DNA of 64,000 nucleotides from Hymenobacter roseosalivarius DSM 11622 (GTDB lineage: Bacteria > Bacteroidota > Bacteroidia > Cytophagales > Hymenobacteraceae), in contig NZ_FWWW01000104.1 in the NCBI RefSeq assembly GCF_900176135.1, positions 1 to 64,000 of the forward strand, written 5' to 3'. Positions 17,464 to 26,352 of this stretch are shown piece after piece (position 1 is the first letter of the stretch; every line of letters starts with the position of its first letter). Position numbers and translations under genes: made by a program. Below the pieces are notes generated by a model. That model was not told the DNA's origin. It saw only the letters and a program-made list of their open reading frames with translations, and did not search any database.

Positions 17464-17517
17464 GGCTCAAGGTAGGAATTTTGTCCTATGACAAAACCAA
17501 GGATACTCTTTCGCTTA

Positions 17518-17559
17518 TAGCTGTTTAGAAATTCATGAGGCATGACTTCCTAAACAGCT
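17518..17559. repeat. Short inverted repeat upstream of the M28 peptidase gene
   Basis: Arms AGCTGTTTAG and CTAAACAGCT with a 22-base loop lie about 55 bases upstream of the M28 ATG. It may be an operator or a leader hairpin; nothing identifies its factor. Confidence 0.55.
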
Positions 17560-17567
17560 TGATAAAT

Positions 17568-17603
17568 AAAAAAGCCTCCCAGACATGTCTGGGAGGCTTT
17601 TTT
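17568..17603. terminator. Perfect 36-bp palindromic terminator
   Basis: A fully symmetric hairpin (A6-GCCTCCCAGACA and complement) with six Ts on both strands. It ends the gene at 17625-18359 on the minus strand. Confidence 0.92.
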
Positions 17604-17624
17604 GCAATCATACTTTGCTATAAG

Positions 17625-18359
17625 CTATTTGGCTGGCAGCGCGGGCAAGGTATTGAGCCAAGGTATAAGCGCCACAAAATCCGCTTCGGTACGCAGGGCA
17701 GGGCGCTTCTTTAGCTCTACCTGAATCTGAGCGGCGTGCTCCGGCAAAGCTGCCTGCAGGGCCTTTGAGTTAAGTTTAAGCGGCTGTAGGCGACCATCGG
17801 CCGTGCGGATGTAATAGTCGGTCTGGTCGAGCAGCTCATCGTAGCGACGGTCGGCGCTGTAAGCCCCGGAGTAGCTGGCTTTTTGCAGGGTTTTACGCTG
17901 AAGCTTAAGGAAGCTGTAATTGCCCGGCGCTAACACCTCAAAATACTCCCGCCGCAGCACCGGATCAGGCGCATCGTAGAAGCGCTGAAAGGCCCGCGGC
18001 TGAGTCCGGGTTGGGTCACGCAGCACGAAGCCCTCGATCTTATTCATATCCACATACGTGGAATCTTTGGGACCGCGCAGCATCAGGAGCAAGCGCTGGT
18101 TAGCATCGTACTTTAGCTTGGTTTCTGGCAGGTGCACCTTCGAGGCAAGCTGAATAGTGCCAGGCACCCAGGCTGCTACTAAATACGGGGTGCCGCGCAC
18201 CCCTTCGTAGCGATTGTCGAAGCTGATAGCAGCCGAACCATTGACCAACGACTTCAGATTTTCCTGTGCTGCATTACCCGAGCTGATAACGGTGCTTTGG
18301 GCGTGCACTTGCAAGCTTATACTAGCAGCAGCAATAAGAAAAGGACGTAAGAGGTTCAT
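17625..18359 (-). CDS. Secreted protein of unknown function
   Basis: 244 residues from the ATG at 18359 (MNLLRPFLIAAASISLQVHA, cleavage before QST). The mature part is rich in charged residues, with a stretch GTPYLVAAWVPGTIQL and a C-terminal region that could be helical. I do not recognise a domain. It is a single gene with its own terminator, so it is probably expressed independently of the M28 peptidase gene downstream. Confidence 0.7.
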   Translation of the reverse strand: MNLLRPFLIAAASISLQVHAQSTVISSGNAAQENLKSLVNGSAAISFDNRYEGVRGTPYLVAAWVPGTIQLASKVHLPETKLKYDANQRLLLMLRGPKDSTYVDMNKIEGFVLRDPTRTQPRAFQRFYDAPDPVLRREYFEVLAPGNYSFLKLQRKTLQKASYSGAYSADRRYDELLDQTDYYIRTADGRLQPLKLNSKALQAALPEHAAQIQVELKKRPALRTEADFVALIPWLNTLPALPAK

Positions 18360-18452
18360 GTAGGGATACAAGAGTGGATAAGAAATGCTACAACTTCGAA
18401 AATATATGCAATTTTCAGAATAGAAGCCGTACGCAGCGCTTTAAGTTGGTTA

Positions 18453-21400
18453 TTACCCAAGTGTTAATACAAGGTCGTCAGCGTTTACTAAGGTTCCTTC
18501 GCCCAGGTGCAGGCTTTGGACGGTGGAGTCGTTGGGGGCGGTAATGGTGGTTTCCATTTTCATGGCCTCGATGATGAAAAGCGGCGTGTTGCGTTTCACG
18601 GCTTCGCCGTCTTTTACCAGCACTTTGGAGAGCATCCCCTGCAAGGGTGCCCCGACCTGGAGGGGGTTGGCCTTGTCGGTTTTCTGGTTGCGTATGGTCT
18701 TGACTTCCACTGACTTATCGCGCACTTCCAGGTTGCGGGTCTGGCCGTTGAAGGAGAAGAAAATGGTGCGGTTGCCGTCGTCGTTCACGTTGCCCACCGA
18801 GCGCAGTTTCACAATCACTGACTTACCACGGGCAATGTCGATGATGGTTTCTTCACCCGGCTTCAGGCCGTAGAAAAACACCCGCGTCGGAATCAGCGAC
18901 ACGTCGCCGAACTGCTGCACGTGCGCCCAGTACTGCTCGAACACCTTCGGGTAGAGCAGGTAGGAAAGCAGGTCCGTAAACTTGGTCTGGGGTCCAAACT
19001 TGGTTTGAAACGCCGCCCACTCCTTATCAAAGTCGATGGGTGCGAGGTGCTCGTTGGGCCGGTCGGTGAAGGGCTTCTCATCCTTGAGAATGAGCTTTTG
19101 CAACTCTGCGGGCCACCCGCCTTCCGGCTGGCCGATGTCGCCCCGGAACAGGCTCTGCACCGACTCCGGGAACGACAGGCTCTCCCCTTTTTCCAGCACG
19201 TCCTGGGTGGTCAGGTTGTTGGTAACCAGATACAAGGCCATGTCGCCGACCACTTTTGAGGAGGGTGTCACTTTCACGATGTCGCCGAAGAGCTGGTTTA
19301 CGTCGGCGAAGGTCTGCTTTACCTGCTCAAACTTGTCGCCCAGACCCAGCGCCGCCGCCTGGGGCCGCAGGTTGGAATATTGCCCCCCCGGTATCTCGTG
19401 CTGAAACACCTCTGACGTGCCCGCCTTCAGGCCCGACTCGAACGGATAATAATACTCGCGCACGGTTTCCCAGTAGTTGGAAAACTCATTCAGGCTGCGC
19501 TGATCGAACTCCCGGTGCCGGGGCGTGCCGCGCAGCATCTCCACGACGGAGTTAAAATTGGGCTGCGAAGTCAGGCCCGATAAGGAGCCCAGCGCCACGT
19601 CAATCACATCAACATCTGCTTCAATTGCCTTTAGATAAGTGGCTGCCTGCAAGGATGATGTATCGTGGGTATGCAGATGAATCGGCAAGCTGATGGTAGC
19701 CCGCAATCCTTGAATCAGCTCGGTGGCGGCGTAGGGCTTGAGCAGGCCGGCCATGTCCTTGATGCACAAAATATGCGCGCCGGCATCTTCAATTTGCTTG
19801 GCTAAGCGCAGGTAATAATCGAGGTTGTACTTCGTGCGCTTAGGGTCAAGCAGGTCGCCGGTGTAGCAGATGCTGGCCTCAGCCAGGCCCTGGGTTTTGT
19901 TGCGCACGAAACCGATGCAGGACTCCATGCCGGGCATCCAGTTCAGGGAATCGAAGATGCGGAACACGTCCACGCCAGTTTCCCAGGCCTGCTGCACAAA
20001 GCGCTCGGTGAGGTTATCCGGGTAGGCCTTATAGCCCACGCCATTTGCCCCCCGGATCAGCATTTGCAGCAGAATATTGGGCACCGCCGCCCTGATTTTC
20101 GCCAGTCGCTCCCACGGGTCTTCATGCAGAAAGCGCAGGGCCACGTCGAAGGTCGCCCCGCCCCATACTTCCATCGAGAAGGTCTGGGGGTGCATCTTGG
20201 CGTAGTGCTCGGCCACTTTCAGCATATCGAAGGTGCGCATACGCGTGGCCAGCAGGCTCTGGTGGGCGTCGCGGAACGTAGTGTCGCAGTAGTGAATGGG
20301 CTTATCGGCACGCAGCCACTGGGCAAAGCCCTCGGGGCCCAGCTCGGTCAGCCTGTCCTTGGTGCCGGGCTGGTAGGGCGCGGTGGTGTCGGCGGCCGGT
20401 ATTTTGGGCTTGCGCAGCTCGCGGCTGGGGTCGAGCAGGTTTTTCACGTCGGGGTTGCCGTTCACGATGACGTCGCTTATGTAGGCCAATACCTTGGTGC
20501 CGCGGTCCTGACGGGGCTTGTACTGAAACAGCTCGGGGTGGTCTTTAATGAAGTCCACGTTGGCCCGCCCGCTCACGAACTCGGGGTTAGCAATGATATT
20601 TTGCAGAAACTGAATGTTGGTCTGCACCCCGCGAATGCGGAATTCGTCCAGCGTGCGGGCCATTTTCGAGGCTGCGCCTTCCAGCGTGGGTGCGTGGGCC
20701 GACACTTTCACCAGCAGCGAATCGAAGAAGGGCGACACCTTCACGCCCTGGTACACCGAGCCTTGGTCCAGGCGAATGCCGAAGCCGCCCGCCGAGCGGT
20801 AAGCCACGATGGTGCCGTAGTCGGGCTTGAAGTCGTTTTCGGGGTCTTCGGTGGTGATGCGGCACTGAATGGCAAAGCCGGTTTTGAGCGGTTTGGCTCC
20901 CGGCTCCAGTCCTATCTCGGGGGAAGCGAGCTTGTAGCCGGCAGCGATGTAGAGCTGGGTTTTAATCAGATCGATGCCGGTAATCATCTCCGTGACGGTG
21001 TGCTCGACCTGAATGCGCGGATTGACCTCGATAAAGTAGATACGGTCCAGCTCCGGGTTCACCAGAAATTCGACCGTGCCCACGTTGTTGTAGTTCACGG
21101 CTCGGCCCAGGCGCAGGGCGTACTCGTACAGCAGATGGCGCTGATGATCAGCCAGATCCAGGGCAGGCGCGATTTCGACTACCTTCTGAAAGCGGCGCTG
21201 CACGGAGCAGTCGCGCTCGTAGAGGTGGGTGATGTTGCCATAGTTGTCGGCTACCAGCTGTACCTCAATGTGCTTGGGCCGCTCCACGAATCTCTCCAGA
21301 AATACCGTGTCGTCACCAAAGGCTTTCAGGGCCTCATTGCGGGCCTCAAAAAAGCCTTTTTCCAGCTGGTCATCGTCCCGGATAACGCGCATCCCGCGCC

Positions 21401-21899
21401 CGCCGCCGCCCGAAGCTGCCTTCAGCATCAGGGGGTAGCCAATGCGGTGGGCCTCGCTCAGCGCTACTTCCAAGTCGGTTAGGTCAGCCTCGCTGCTTTC
21501 GATAATGGGCACCTGGCACTGCACGGCCACGCGCTTGGCGGCCACCTTGTCGCCGAGGGCTTCCATCACCTCGGGCCGGGGGCCGACGAAAATGACGCCC
21601 TCTTCCTGGCAGCGTCGGGCCAGCGTAGCATTCTCGGCCAGAAAGCCGTAGCCAGGGTGGATGGCGTCGGCCCCGTTCTCTTTGGCCGTACGCAGAATGG
21701 CTTCAATGTCCAGATATGGCTTCAGCGGCTCCTCGTCGTGGCCGATCTGGTAGGCCTCGTCGGCCTTGTAGCGGTGCAGGGAATAGCGGTCTTCGTAGGT
21801 GTACACGGCAACCGTGGGGATGCCCAACTCGGTGGCGGCGCGCAGCACGCGGATAGCAATTTCGCCCCGGTTGGCAACGAGCAGCTTTTTGATGTTCAT
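18453..21899 (-). CDS. pyc: Pyruvate carboxylase
   Basis: 1148 residues, the full length of a single-chain pyruvate carboxylase. The order is biotin carboxylase (1-450; KKLLVANRGEIAIRV and the ATP-grasp stretch AASGGGGRGMRVI), carboxyltransferase (about 530-810; CDTTFRDAHQSLLATRMRT), the PYC/OADA allosteric-tetramer domain, and a biotinyl domain with EAMKME, biotin on Lys1114. It makes oxaloacetate from pyruvate and bicarbonate to refill the TCA cycle. The start at 21899 is the family start; the frame from 21986 adds 29 non-conserved residues. Confidence 0.97.
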   Translation of the reverse strand: MNIKKLLVANRGEIAIRVLRAATELGIPTVAVYTYEDRYSLHRYKADEAYQIGHDEEPLKPYLDIEAILRTAKENGADAIHPGYGFLAENATLARRCQEEGVIFVGPRPEVMEALGDKVAAKRVAVQCQVPIIESSEADLTDLEVALSEAHRIGYPLMLKAASGGGGRGMRVIRDDDQLEKGFFEARNEALKAFGDDTVFLERFVERPKHIEVQLVADNYGNITHLYERDCSVQRRFQKVVEIAPALDLADHQRHLLYEYALRLGRAVNYNNVGTVEFLVNPELDRIYFIEVNPRIQVEHTVTEMITGIDLIKTQLYIAAGYKLASPEIGLEPGAKPLKTGFAIQCRITTEDPENDFKPDYGTIVAYRSAGGFGIRLDQGSVYQGVKVSPFFDSLLVKVSAHAPTLEGAASKMARTLDEFRIRGVQTNIQFLQNIIANPEFVSGRANVDFIKDHPELFQYKPRQDRGTKVLAYISDVIVNGNPDVKNLLDPSRELRKPKIPAADTTAPYQPGTKDRLTELGPEGFAQWLRADKPIHYCDTTFRDAHQSLLATRMRTFDMLKVAEHYAKMHPQTFSMEVWGGATFDVALRFLHEDPWERLAKIRAAVPNILLQMLIRGANGVGYKAYPDNLTERFVQQAWETGVDVFRIFDSLNWMPGMESCIGFVRNKTQGLAEASICYTGDLLDPKRTKYNLDYYLRLAKQIEDAGAHILCIKDMAGLLKPYAATELIQGLRATISLPIHLHTHDTSSLQAATYLKAIEADVDVIDVALGSLSGLTSQPNFNSVVEMLRGTPRHREFDQRSLNEFSNYWETVREYYYPFESGLKAGTSEVFQHEIPGGQYSNLRPQAAALGLGDKFEQVKQTFADVNQLFGDIVKVTPSSKVVGDMALYLVTNNLTTQDVLEKGESLSFPESVQSLFRGDIGQPEGGWPAELQKLILKDEKPFTDRPNEHLAPIDFDKEWAAFQTKFGPQTKFTDLLSYLLYPKVFEQYWAHVQQFGDVSLIPTRVFFYGLKPGEETIIDIARGKSVIVKLRSVGNVNDDGNRTIFFSFNGQTRNLEVRDKSVEVKTIRNQKTDKANPLQVGAPLQGMLSKVLVKDGEAVKRNTPLFIIEAMKMETTITAPNDSTVQSLHLGEGTLVNADDLVLTLG

Positions 21900-22057
21900 A
21901 GTCTGGCGAGAGAGTTGAAAGCAGAAGGGAGTTTGGGCGAAGCTAGACAAAAGCCGGGCAAGCCGCGAATTTTTGCTAAACTCCACCTATTCGCAGAAGT
22001 AGCCCGCTAAGTTGCGTGTACGGCAAAGCCACATCCTTAAGATACCAGCTGGTCACG

Positions 22058-22095
22058 AAAAACGTGGTGCGGACCTCGGTCCACGCCACGTTTTT
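22058..22095. terminator. Terminator hairpin between the DUF2807 gene and pyc
   Basis: An 18-bp stem with two G-U-type pairs, flanked by A5 and T5, lies about 50 bases past the end of the minus-strand DUF2807 gene. On the minus strand the T-run follows the stem. Confidence 0.8.
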
Positions 22096-22143
22096 CCTTC
22101 TAAATGCACCTGCAAATCAGCGTCCCGGCTTACGCTACCCTGG

Positions 22144-22863
22144 CTACCTGGCCTGGCGCACGGAGCTGGCCCCGCTCGCCCGACTGCTCAGCACGCGGGC
22201 ACTGCCCCGGTAGCGAATGCTGCTGGCCCCCGAGGCATTAGAGGTCAGCTCCCCGTCCACGGACACCTCCACCTCGCTGGCTCCCGAGGCGCCAATTTGG
22301 GCATTGCGGCTTTGTAGCGCGTACGCCTCATACTCACTGCCTCCGCTGACGCTCACCTGCTGGCGGTCGGCCTGCCCGGAGAGCTTCACGTCGCTGGCCC
22401 CAGAGCAGTTGACTACCAGGCTCTTCGCCTTGATGCTGAGCACCATATCACTGGCCCCGCTGGTTTGCAGCTTTAGCTCATCCGCCACCCAGGCCGACTC
22501 GCCCTTCACCGACGACGCGCCGCTGACCGTCACCGCCCGCAGCCTGGGACTGGTGATGTACACGTTGACTTTGTCGCTCCCACCGCCCAGCAGCTCTCGC
22601 CAGTTGATGCCTTTGGCCCGGTAAATCTTCAGCACGCCGCCCTGCACCTCCGTCACCAGGTACTGCTGCCCTTCTTCGGCGGTTTCTACCACCACGGTCG
22701 GCGCGTTGCCCTGGCGGAGAAATATGTTTACTGCTCCGCTAGCGCTTACCGCTTCAAAGTTGCCCACTTTACGGGTCTGCTTGATTTGGGCAAAGGCGGA
22801 AGCGTGCAGCACACATACCGTTAAAAGGAGAAAAAGGACTTTCAACTGAGTCGAGGTTTTCAT
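22144..22863 (-). CDS. DUF2807 (GIN-domain) secreted protein
   Basis: 239 residues with a signal peptide (cleavage near AFAQ). The mature protein is a run of short strands spaced by SGAS-type turns (VSGASSV, TSGASDM, CSGASDV, SGGSEY, ASGASEV, ASGASSI, ASGASSV), as expected for the parallel beta-helix of the DUF2807 putative auto-transporter head. The first domain half is FEAVSASGAVNIFLRQG. It differs from the lipoprotein paralogue at 6693 in lacking a lipobox, so it may be periplasmic or secreted. Confidence 0.88.
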   Translation of the reverse strand: MKTSTQLKVLFLLLTVCVLHASAFAQIKQTRKVGNFEAVSASGAVNIFLRQGNAPTVVVETAEEGQQYLVTEVQGGVLKIYRAKGINWRELLGGGSDKVNVYITSPRLRAVTVSGASSVKGESAWVADELKLQTSGASDMVLSIKAKSLVVNCSGASDVKLSGQADRQQVSVSGGSEYEAYALQSRNAQIGASGASEVEVSVDGELTSNASGASSIRYRGSARVLSSRASGASSVRQAR

Positions 22864-23368
22864 GGTGGTAAAAGGTTAGTGAGGAGTTGCTTTAGCAGAT
22901 GGGAGAAGCGCCGCAAGGGTTGCTTAGAGACGACGGAAAATAACCGTCTGAAGGCATCTTAAGCTGTCCCCCTTTCGGCGGGAAAAATATTTTTGGATGC
23001 CTGCAACTTCAGGTAGCGGGGATGGCTCATCCCTAAGTTGTTTCTGCCCGCTGCTTTGCCCCAAGCAGCGGCCATTCGCGCCGCTCAAAGCTCCCGCGCC
23101 ATGCCTGCCCGAGGCAAGGGGCAAGGTATGAGTTGACCTTTTCAAGAATTTAACTTACTACTATACAGCAATTTATACTATCTATTCCTAGTAACCAATA
23201 GACTACCGCTTGTTAAGCTATCAGGTCATCAGGCCGGCAGGAGATGTGCTTTTGCCGGCCTGATTTATTTTTTTGTGGTGCAGGCTAGCATCATGGTAAT
23301 CGAGGGCCGCGCAAACCTTGGCCGCCTGGTTCAGTTGTCAGGAAGCCTTTCTCACCTGAACCACTCGC
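22864..23368. other. Long intergenic region between divergent genes
   Basis: 505 bases with no convincing gene. A 73-codon minus-strand frame (22924-23145) has no recognisable features and I do not accept it. The region holds an AT-rich part (about 23140-23220) likely to contain promoters, and a hairpin listed separately. Confidence 0.5.
23228..23264. terminator. Terminator-like hairpin
   Basis: A 12-bp stem (ATCAGGCCGGCA, 23228-23239, with 23253-23264) is followed on the plus strand by a T-rich run ending in seven Ts. No plus-strand gene ends just before it, so it could mark an unannotated short transcript or be a leader element of the SDR gene that starts at 23369. Confidence 0.55.
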
Positions 23369-24085
23369 ATGGATTTCGCCCAAAAAAACATTCTTATTGT
23401 CGGTGCCTCGTCAGGCATCGGGCTGGCTACGGCTAAGCTGCTGCACGGCCTGGGAGCCCAGTTGTTTACCGCTTCCCGCCACCTCTCGCCCGAGCTGGCG
23501 GAACTGCATACCACCCACCTGGAGCTCGACGCTACCCAGCCCCTCTCTCCCACCGCTTTCGACGCGCTGCCCGATACCCTGCACGGCTTCGTGTACTGCC
23601 CCGGCAGCATCAAGCTGCGCCCCTTCGAGCGGATTCCGCTGGATGATTTCCGGGCCGATTTTGAGCTGAACGTGCTGGGCGCCGTGCAGCTATTGCAGCC
23701 CCTGATGAAGCGGCTGAAAAAGGCCGAAGGCGCGTCGGTGGTGCTCTTCAGCACGGTGGCCGCCACCACGGGCATGAGCTTCCACGCCAGCATCGCTACC
23801 GCCAAAGCCGCCCTGGAAGGCCTTACCCGCGCCCTGGCCGCCGAATTTGCCCCCCAGAACATCCGCGTAAACGCCGTAGCGCCGTCGCTGACCAACACCC
23901 CGCTGGCGGCACCGCTGCTCAACACCCCTGAGAAAGCCGAAGGCGGGGCCAAACGCCACCCCTTGCAGCGCATCGGTCAGCCCGAGGATTTGGCCTACAT
24001 GGCATCCTTCCTGCTCTCCGACCACGGCAGTTTTATTACCGGCCAGGTAATGCCCGTGGATGGCGGCATGGGACGGCTGAAATAG
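23369..24085 (+). CDS. SDR family protein lacking the catalytic tyrosine
   Basis: 238 residues. It has the SDR glycine loop GASSGIG, the Ser of LFSTVAA, and the C-terminal VDGG of enoyl/oxoacyl reductase-like SDRs. The YxxxK motif aligns with IATAK in HASIATAKAALEGL, so the catalytic Tyr is Ile, and NNAG reads YCPG. A subgroup of SDRs has this HASIA-type motif, so it may be a real branch with changed chemistry. It sits upstream of the photolyase gene on the same strand. Confidence 0.82.
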   Translation: MDFAQKNILIVGASSGIGLATAKLLHGLGAQLFTASRHLSPELAELHTTHLELDATQPLSPTAFDALPDTLHGFVYCPGSIKLRPFERIPLDDFRADFELNVLGAVQLLQPLMKRLKKAEGASVVLFSTVAATTGMSFHASIATAKAALEGLTRALAAEFAPQNIRVNAVAPSLTNTPLAAPLLNTPEKAEGGAKRHPLQRIGQPEDLAYMASFLLSDHGSFITGQVMPVDGGMGRLK

Positions 24086-24180
24086 TGAGGTGGTGAAATA
24101 GTGAGTTTGATGTTCTGGCGGCGCAGACCACATAAGAACTGTAGCAGTAAGAACAACAAACTCACCACTCACCACCTCAC
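24086..24180. repeat. Inverted repeat between the SDR and photolyase genes
   Basis: Arms of about 23 bases (24086-24109 and 24158-24180) are complementary at about 19 positions and built from GTGAGGTGGTGA-type units. A further CACCATTCACCACC unit follows the right arm. The left arm starts directly after the SDR stop codon. Confidence 0.75.
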
Positions 24181-24204
24181 CATTCACCACCTAACCTTTC
24201 TCCT

Positions 24205-25524
24205 ATGAAAATCACGCTTTTCTGGCACCGGCGCGACATTCGTCTGCACGACAACGCGGGCCTGGCCGCAGCCCTGCAAAGCGGCTACCCGGTGGTACCG
24301 CTGTTCATTTATGACCGCGACATCCTGGATTTGCTCCCCAGCCGCCGCGATGCCCGCGTCACGTTTATCTACCAGCAGGTGGAAGGGCTGGCAGCCCGCA
24401 CGGAAGTGGCGGGGGGCAATTTTCTGGCGCTGTATGGCCGGCCGCTGGAGGTGTTTGCGCAGCTGCTGAGTAAGCACGAAATAGCGGCCGTGTACACCAA
24501 CGAGGACTATGAGCCCTATGCCAGGGAGCGTGACCCGGCCGTAGCAGCGCTGTGCGCGCGGCACGGAGCGGAGTTTCGGGCCTTCAAAGACCAGGTCATT
24601 TTTGCCAAAGACGAGATTCAAACCAAGTCGGGCACCGTGCCCAAGGTATTTGGCGCTTACCAGAAAGCCTGGCTGGCCGCCCTGCGCGACGAGCAGTTGC
24701 AGCAGCACCCCTCGGCCGACCTATTCACCGCCACCAACCTGCACCGCCTGCCCAACGCGCCCGCCCGCCCGACCTTGCCGGAAATGGGCTTCGAGCCCTT
24801 CGAGCAGTTCGTGCCCGCCGCCGAATTGCCCCCCGAAGCCTTGGTGCGTGACTATCACCTCACCCGCAACCAGCCCGGCCTGGTGAACAGCAGCACCCGG
24901 CGCTCGGTGCATCTGCGCTTCGGGACGCTGAGCGTGCGGGAGCTGATGCGGCAAGCCAAAGAATTGAACCCCAAGCTATTGGCAGAACTGATCTGGCGCG
25001 ATTTCTTTATGATGCTGCTCTGGCACTACCCCTTCACGGCCACCGAGAGCTACGATCCAAGGCTGCGCCGGGTGCCTTACCGCAATAACGAGGAGGAGTT
25101 TCAGGCCTGGTGCGAGGGCCGCACGGGCTATCCGCTGGTGGATGCCGGAATGCGCGAGCTGAACGCGACCGGCTACCTGCCTAACCGCGCCCGCATCGCG
25201 GCGGCGGGCTTTCTGGTGAAGCACCTGCTCATCGACTGGCGCTGGGGCGACCGGTATTTTGCCGATAAGCTGCTCGACTACGACATGGCCCAGAACGTGG
25301 GCAATTGGCAGTGGATGGCCGGCACCGGGGCCGTAGCCGCGCCCTGGTTTCGGGTGTATAGTCCGCAGAGTCAACTGGACACGTACGATCCGGAGTTGAC
25401 TTATGTAAAAAAATGGGTGCCCGAAGTTGGCAGCGACGCTTATCCCAACCCGATTGTCGACCACAAATTCGCGCGGCAGCGGGCCATTGACACCCTGCGG
25501 GCGGCGTACCGCCAGGCCGAGTAA
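24205..25524 (+). CDS. phrB: Deoxyribodipyrimidine photolyase
   Basis: 439 residues. The N-terminal alpha/beta antenna domain starts TLFWHRRDIRLHDNAGL, and the C-terminal FAD-binding domain has LIWRDFFMMLLWHYPF, GYPLVDAGMRELNATGYL, NRARI and GDRYFADKLLDYDMAQNVGNWQW. It repairs UV-made cyclobutane dimers using blue light. Length and motifs fit a class I CPD photolyase; a cryptochrome role cannot be excluded. The usual MHNR tetrad reads LPNR here. Confidence 0.93.
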   Translation: MKITLFWHRRDIRLHDNAGLAAALQSGYPVVPLFIYDRDILDLLPSRRDARVTFIYQQVEGLAARTEVAGGNFLALYGRPLEVFAQLLSKHEIAAVYTNEDYEPYARERDPAVAALCARHGAEFRAFKDQVIFAKDEIQTKSGTVPKVFGAYQKAWLAALRDEQLQQHPSADLFTATNLHRLPNAPARPTLPEMGFEPFEQFVPAAELPPEALVRDYHLTRNQPGLVNSSTRRSVHLRFGTLSVRELMRQAKELNPKLLAELIWRDFFMMLLWHYPFTATESYDPRLRRVPYRNNEEEFQAWCEGRTGYPLVDAGMRELNATGYLPNRARIAAAGFLVKHLLIDWRWGDRYFADKLLDYDMAQNVGNWQWMAGTGAVAAPWFRVYSPQSQLDTYDPELTYVKKWVPEVGSDAYPNPIVDHKFARQRAIDTLRAAYRQAE

Positions 25525-25540
25525 GAGGATTGGTGCGGCG

Positions 25541-25656
25541 AGTGGACCTACGACTTTTTTCCTCGTAGGTCCACTCTCGTTGAGCGACGCGCGCATAAAC
25601 AGTTATCAGCAACTATAGTGGACCTACGAAGCCCGCCGGGCAATTCGTAGGTCCAC
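25541..25656. repeat. Two hairpins built from one 12-mer
   Basis: GTGGACCTACGA occurs four times: two inverted copies make a hairpin at 25541-25575 and two more make a hairpin at 25617-25656. Both lie between the photolyase gene and the tetR-like gene. Confidence 0.88.
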
Positions 25657-25707
25657 ACCGCCGCTTTACCTCAACTTTACCGAGCCTTTTGCTGTTGTAC
25701 CTGCACT

Positions 25708-26352
25708 ATGGAAAACACGGAAAAGGACCGCATCAAGCAGGCTTATCTGGCTTACGTGCTGGATAAAAACAGCCCCCCAACCTCGGTATTTAAGCTCACC
25801 AAAAAGCTAAACATCCCGGAAGCTGATTTCTACCGCTTCTACCCCAACTTCGCGGCCATCGACAGGGAGCTGTGGGCTGACTTTGGCCGTCAGGCGCGCG
25901 AGAAAGCAGCGTTGGAGCCCGTGTGGCAGGAATACGGTGCCCGCGAGAAGCTGCTGGCTTTCTATTACACCTTACTGGAAATTCTGAAGCAGAACCGCAG
26001 CTATGCGCTCATGGCCCTGCGCCGCTCTATGCCGCGCGTGCCGGGCGTCACGCCCCGCGTACTCGACGATTTTCGGACTGAGTTCACCATATTTATCGAA
26101 AGCCTGCTGCGCGACGGTCGCCGTACCGACGAAATTGCCCCCCGCCGGCTGATTCAGGATGGCTACCCGCGCTTCTTCTGGACGCAGGCGCTGTTCGTGC
26201 TCGGCTTCTTTGCCAAAGACGAAAGCCTCAACTTCGAGCGCACCGACGCGGCCGTGGAAAAAGCCGTCACCCTCAGCTTCGACCTGGTGGGCCGCAACTC
26301 CTTCGACTCGGCTCTCGACTTCACCCGCTTTCTGTTGCACCAGCGTCGCTAA
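25708..26352 (+). CDS. TetR-family transcriptional regulator
   Basis: 214 residues. The N-terminal 50 residues form a TetR-type helix-turn-helix (SVFKLTKKLNIPEADFYRFY), the rest a helical ligand domain. Its stop overlaps the aarF-like start by one base (TAATG), so the two are translationally coupled and probably functionally linked. The inducer is unknown. The hairpins upstream may include its own operator. Confidence 0.82.
   Translation: MENTEKDRIKQAYLAYVLDKNSPPTSVFKLTKKLNIPEADFYRFYPNFAAIDRELWADFGRQAREKAALEPVWQEYGAREKLLAFYYTLLEILKQNRSYALMALRRSMPRVPGVTPRVLDDFRTEFTIFIESLLRDGRRTDEIAPRRLIQDGYPRFFWTQALFVLGFFAKDESLNFERTDAAVEKAVTLSFDLVGRNSFDSALDFTRFLLHQRR

Noticed and set aside
20064..21482. A 472-codon plus-strand open frame
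   Set aside because: It is exactly antisense to pyruvate carboxylase, has no family motifs, and follows from the GC-rich codon use of pyc on the other strand.
22924..23145. A 73-codon minus-strand frame in a long gap
   Set aside because: No domain, signal peptide or promoter; composition is like the surrounding non-coding DNA.
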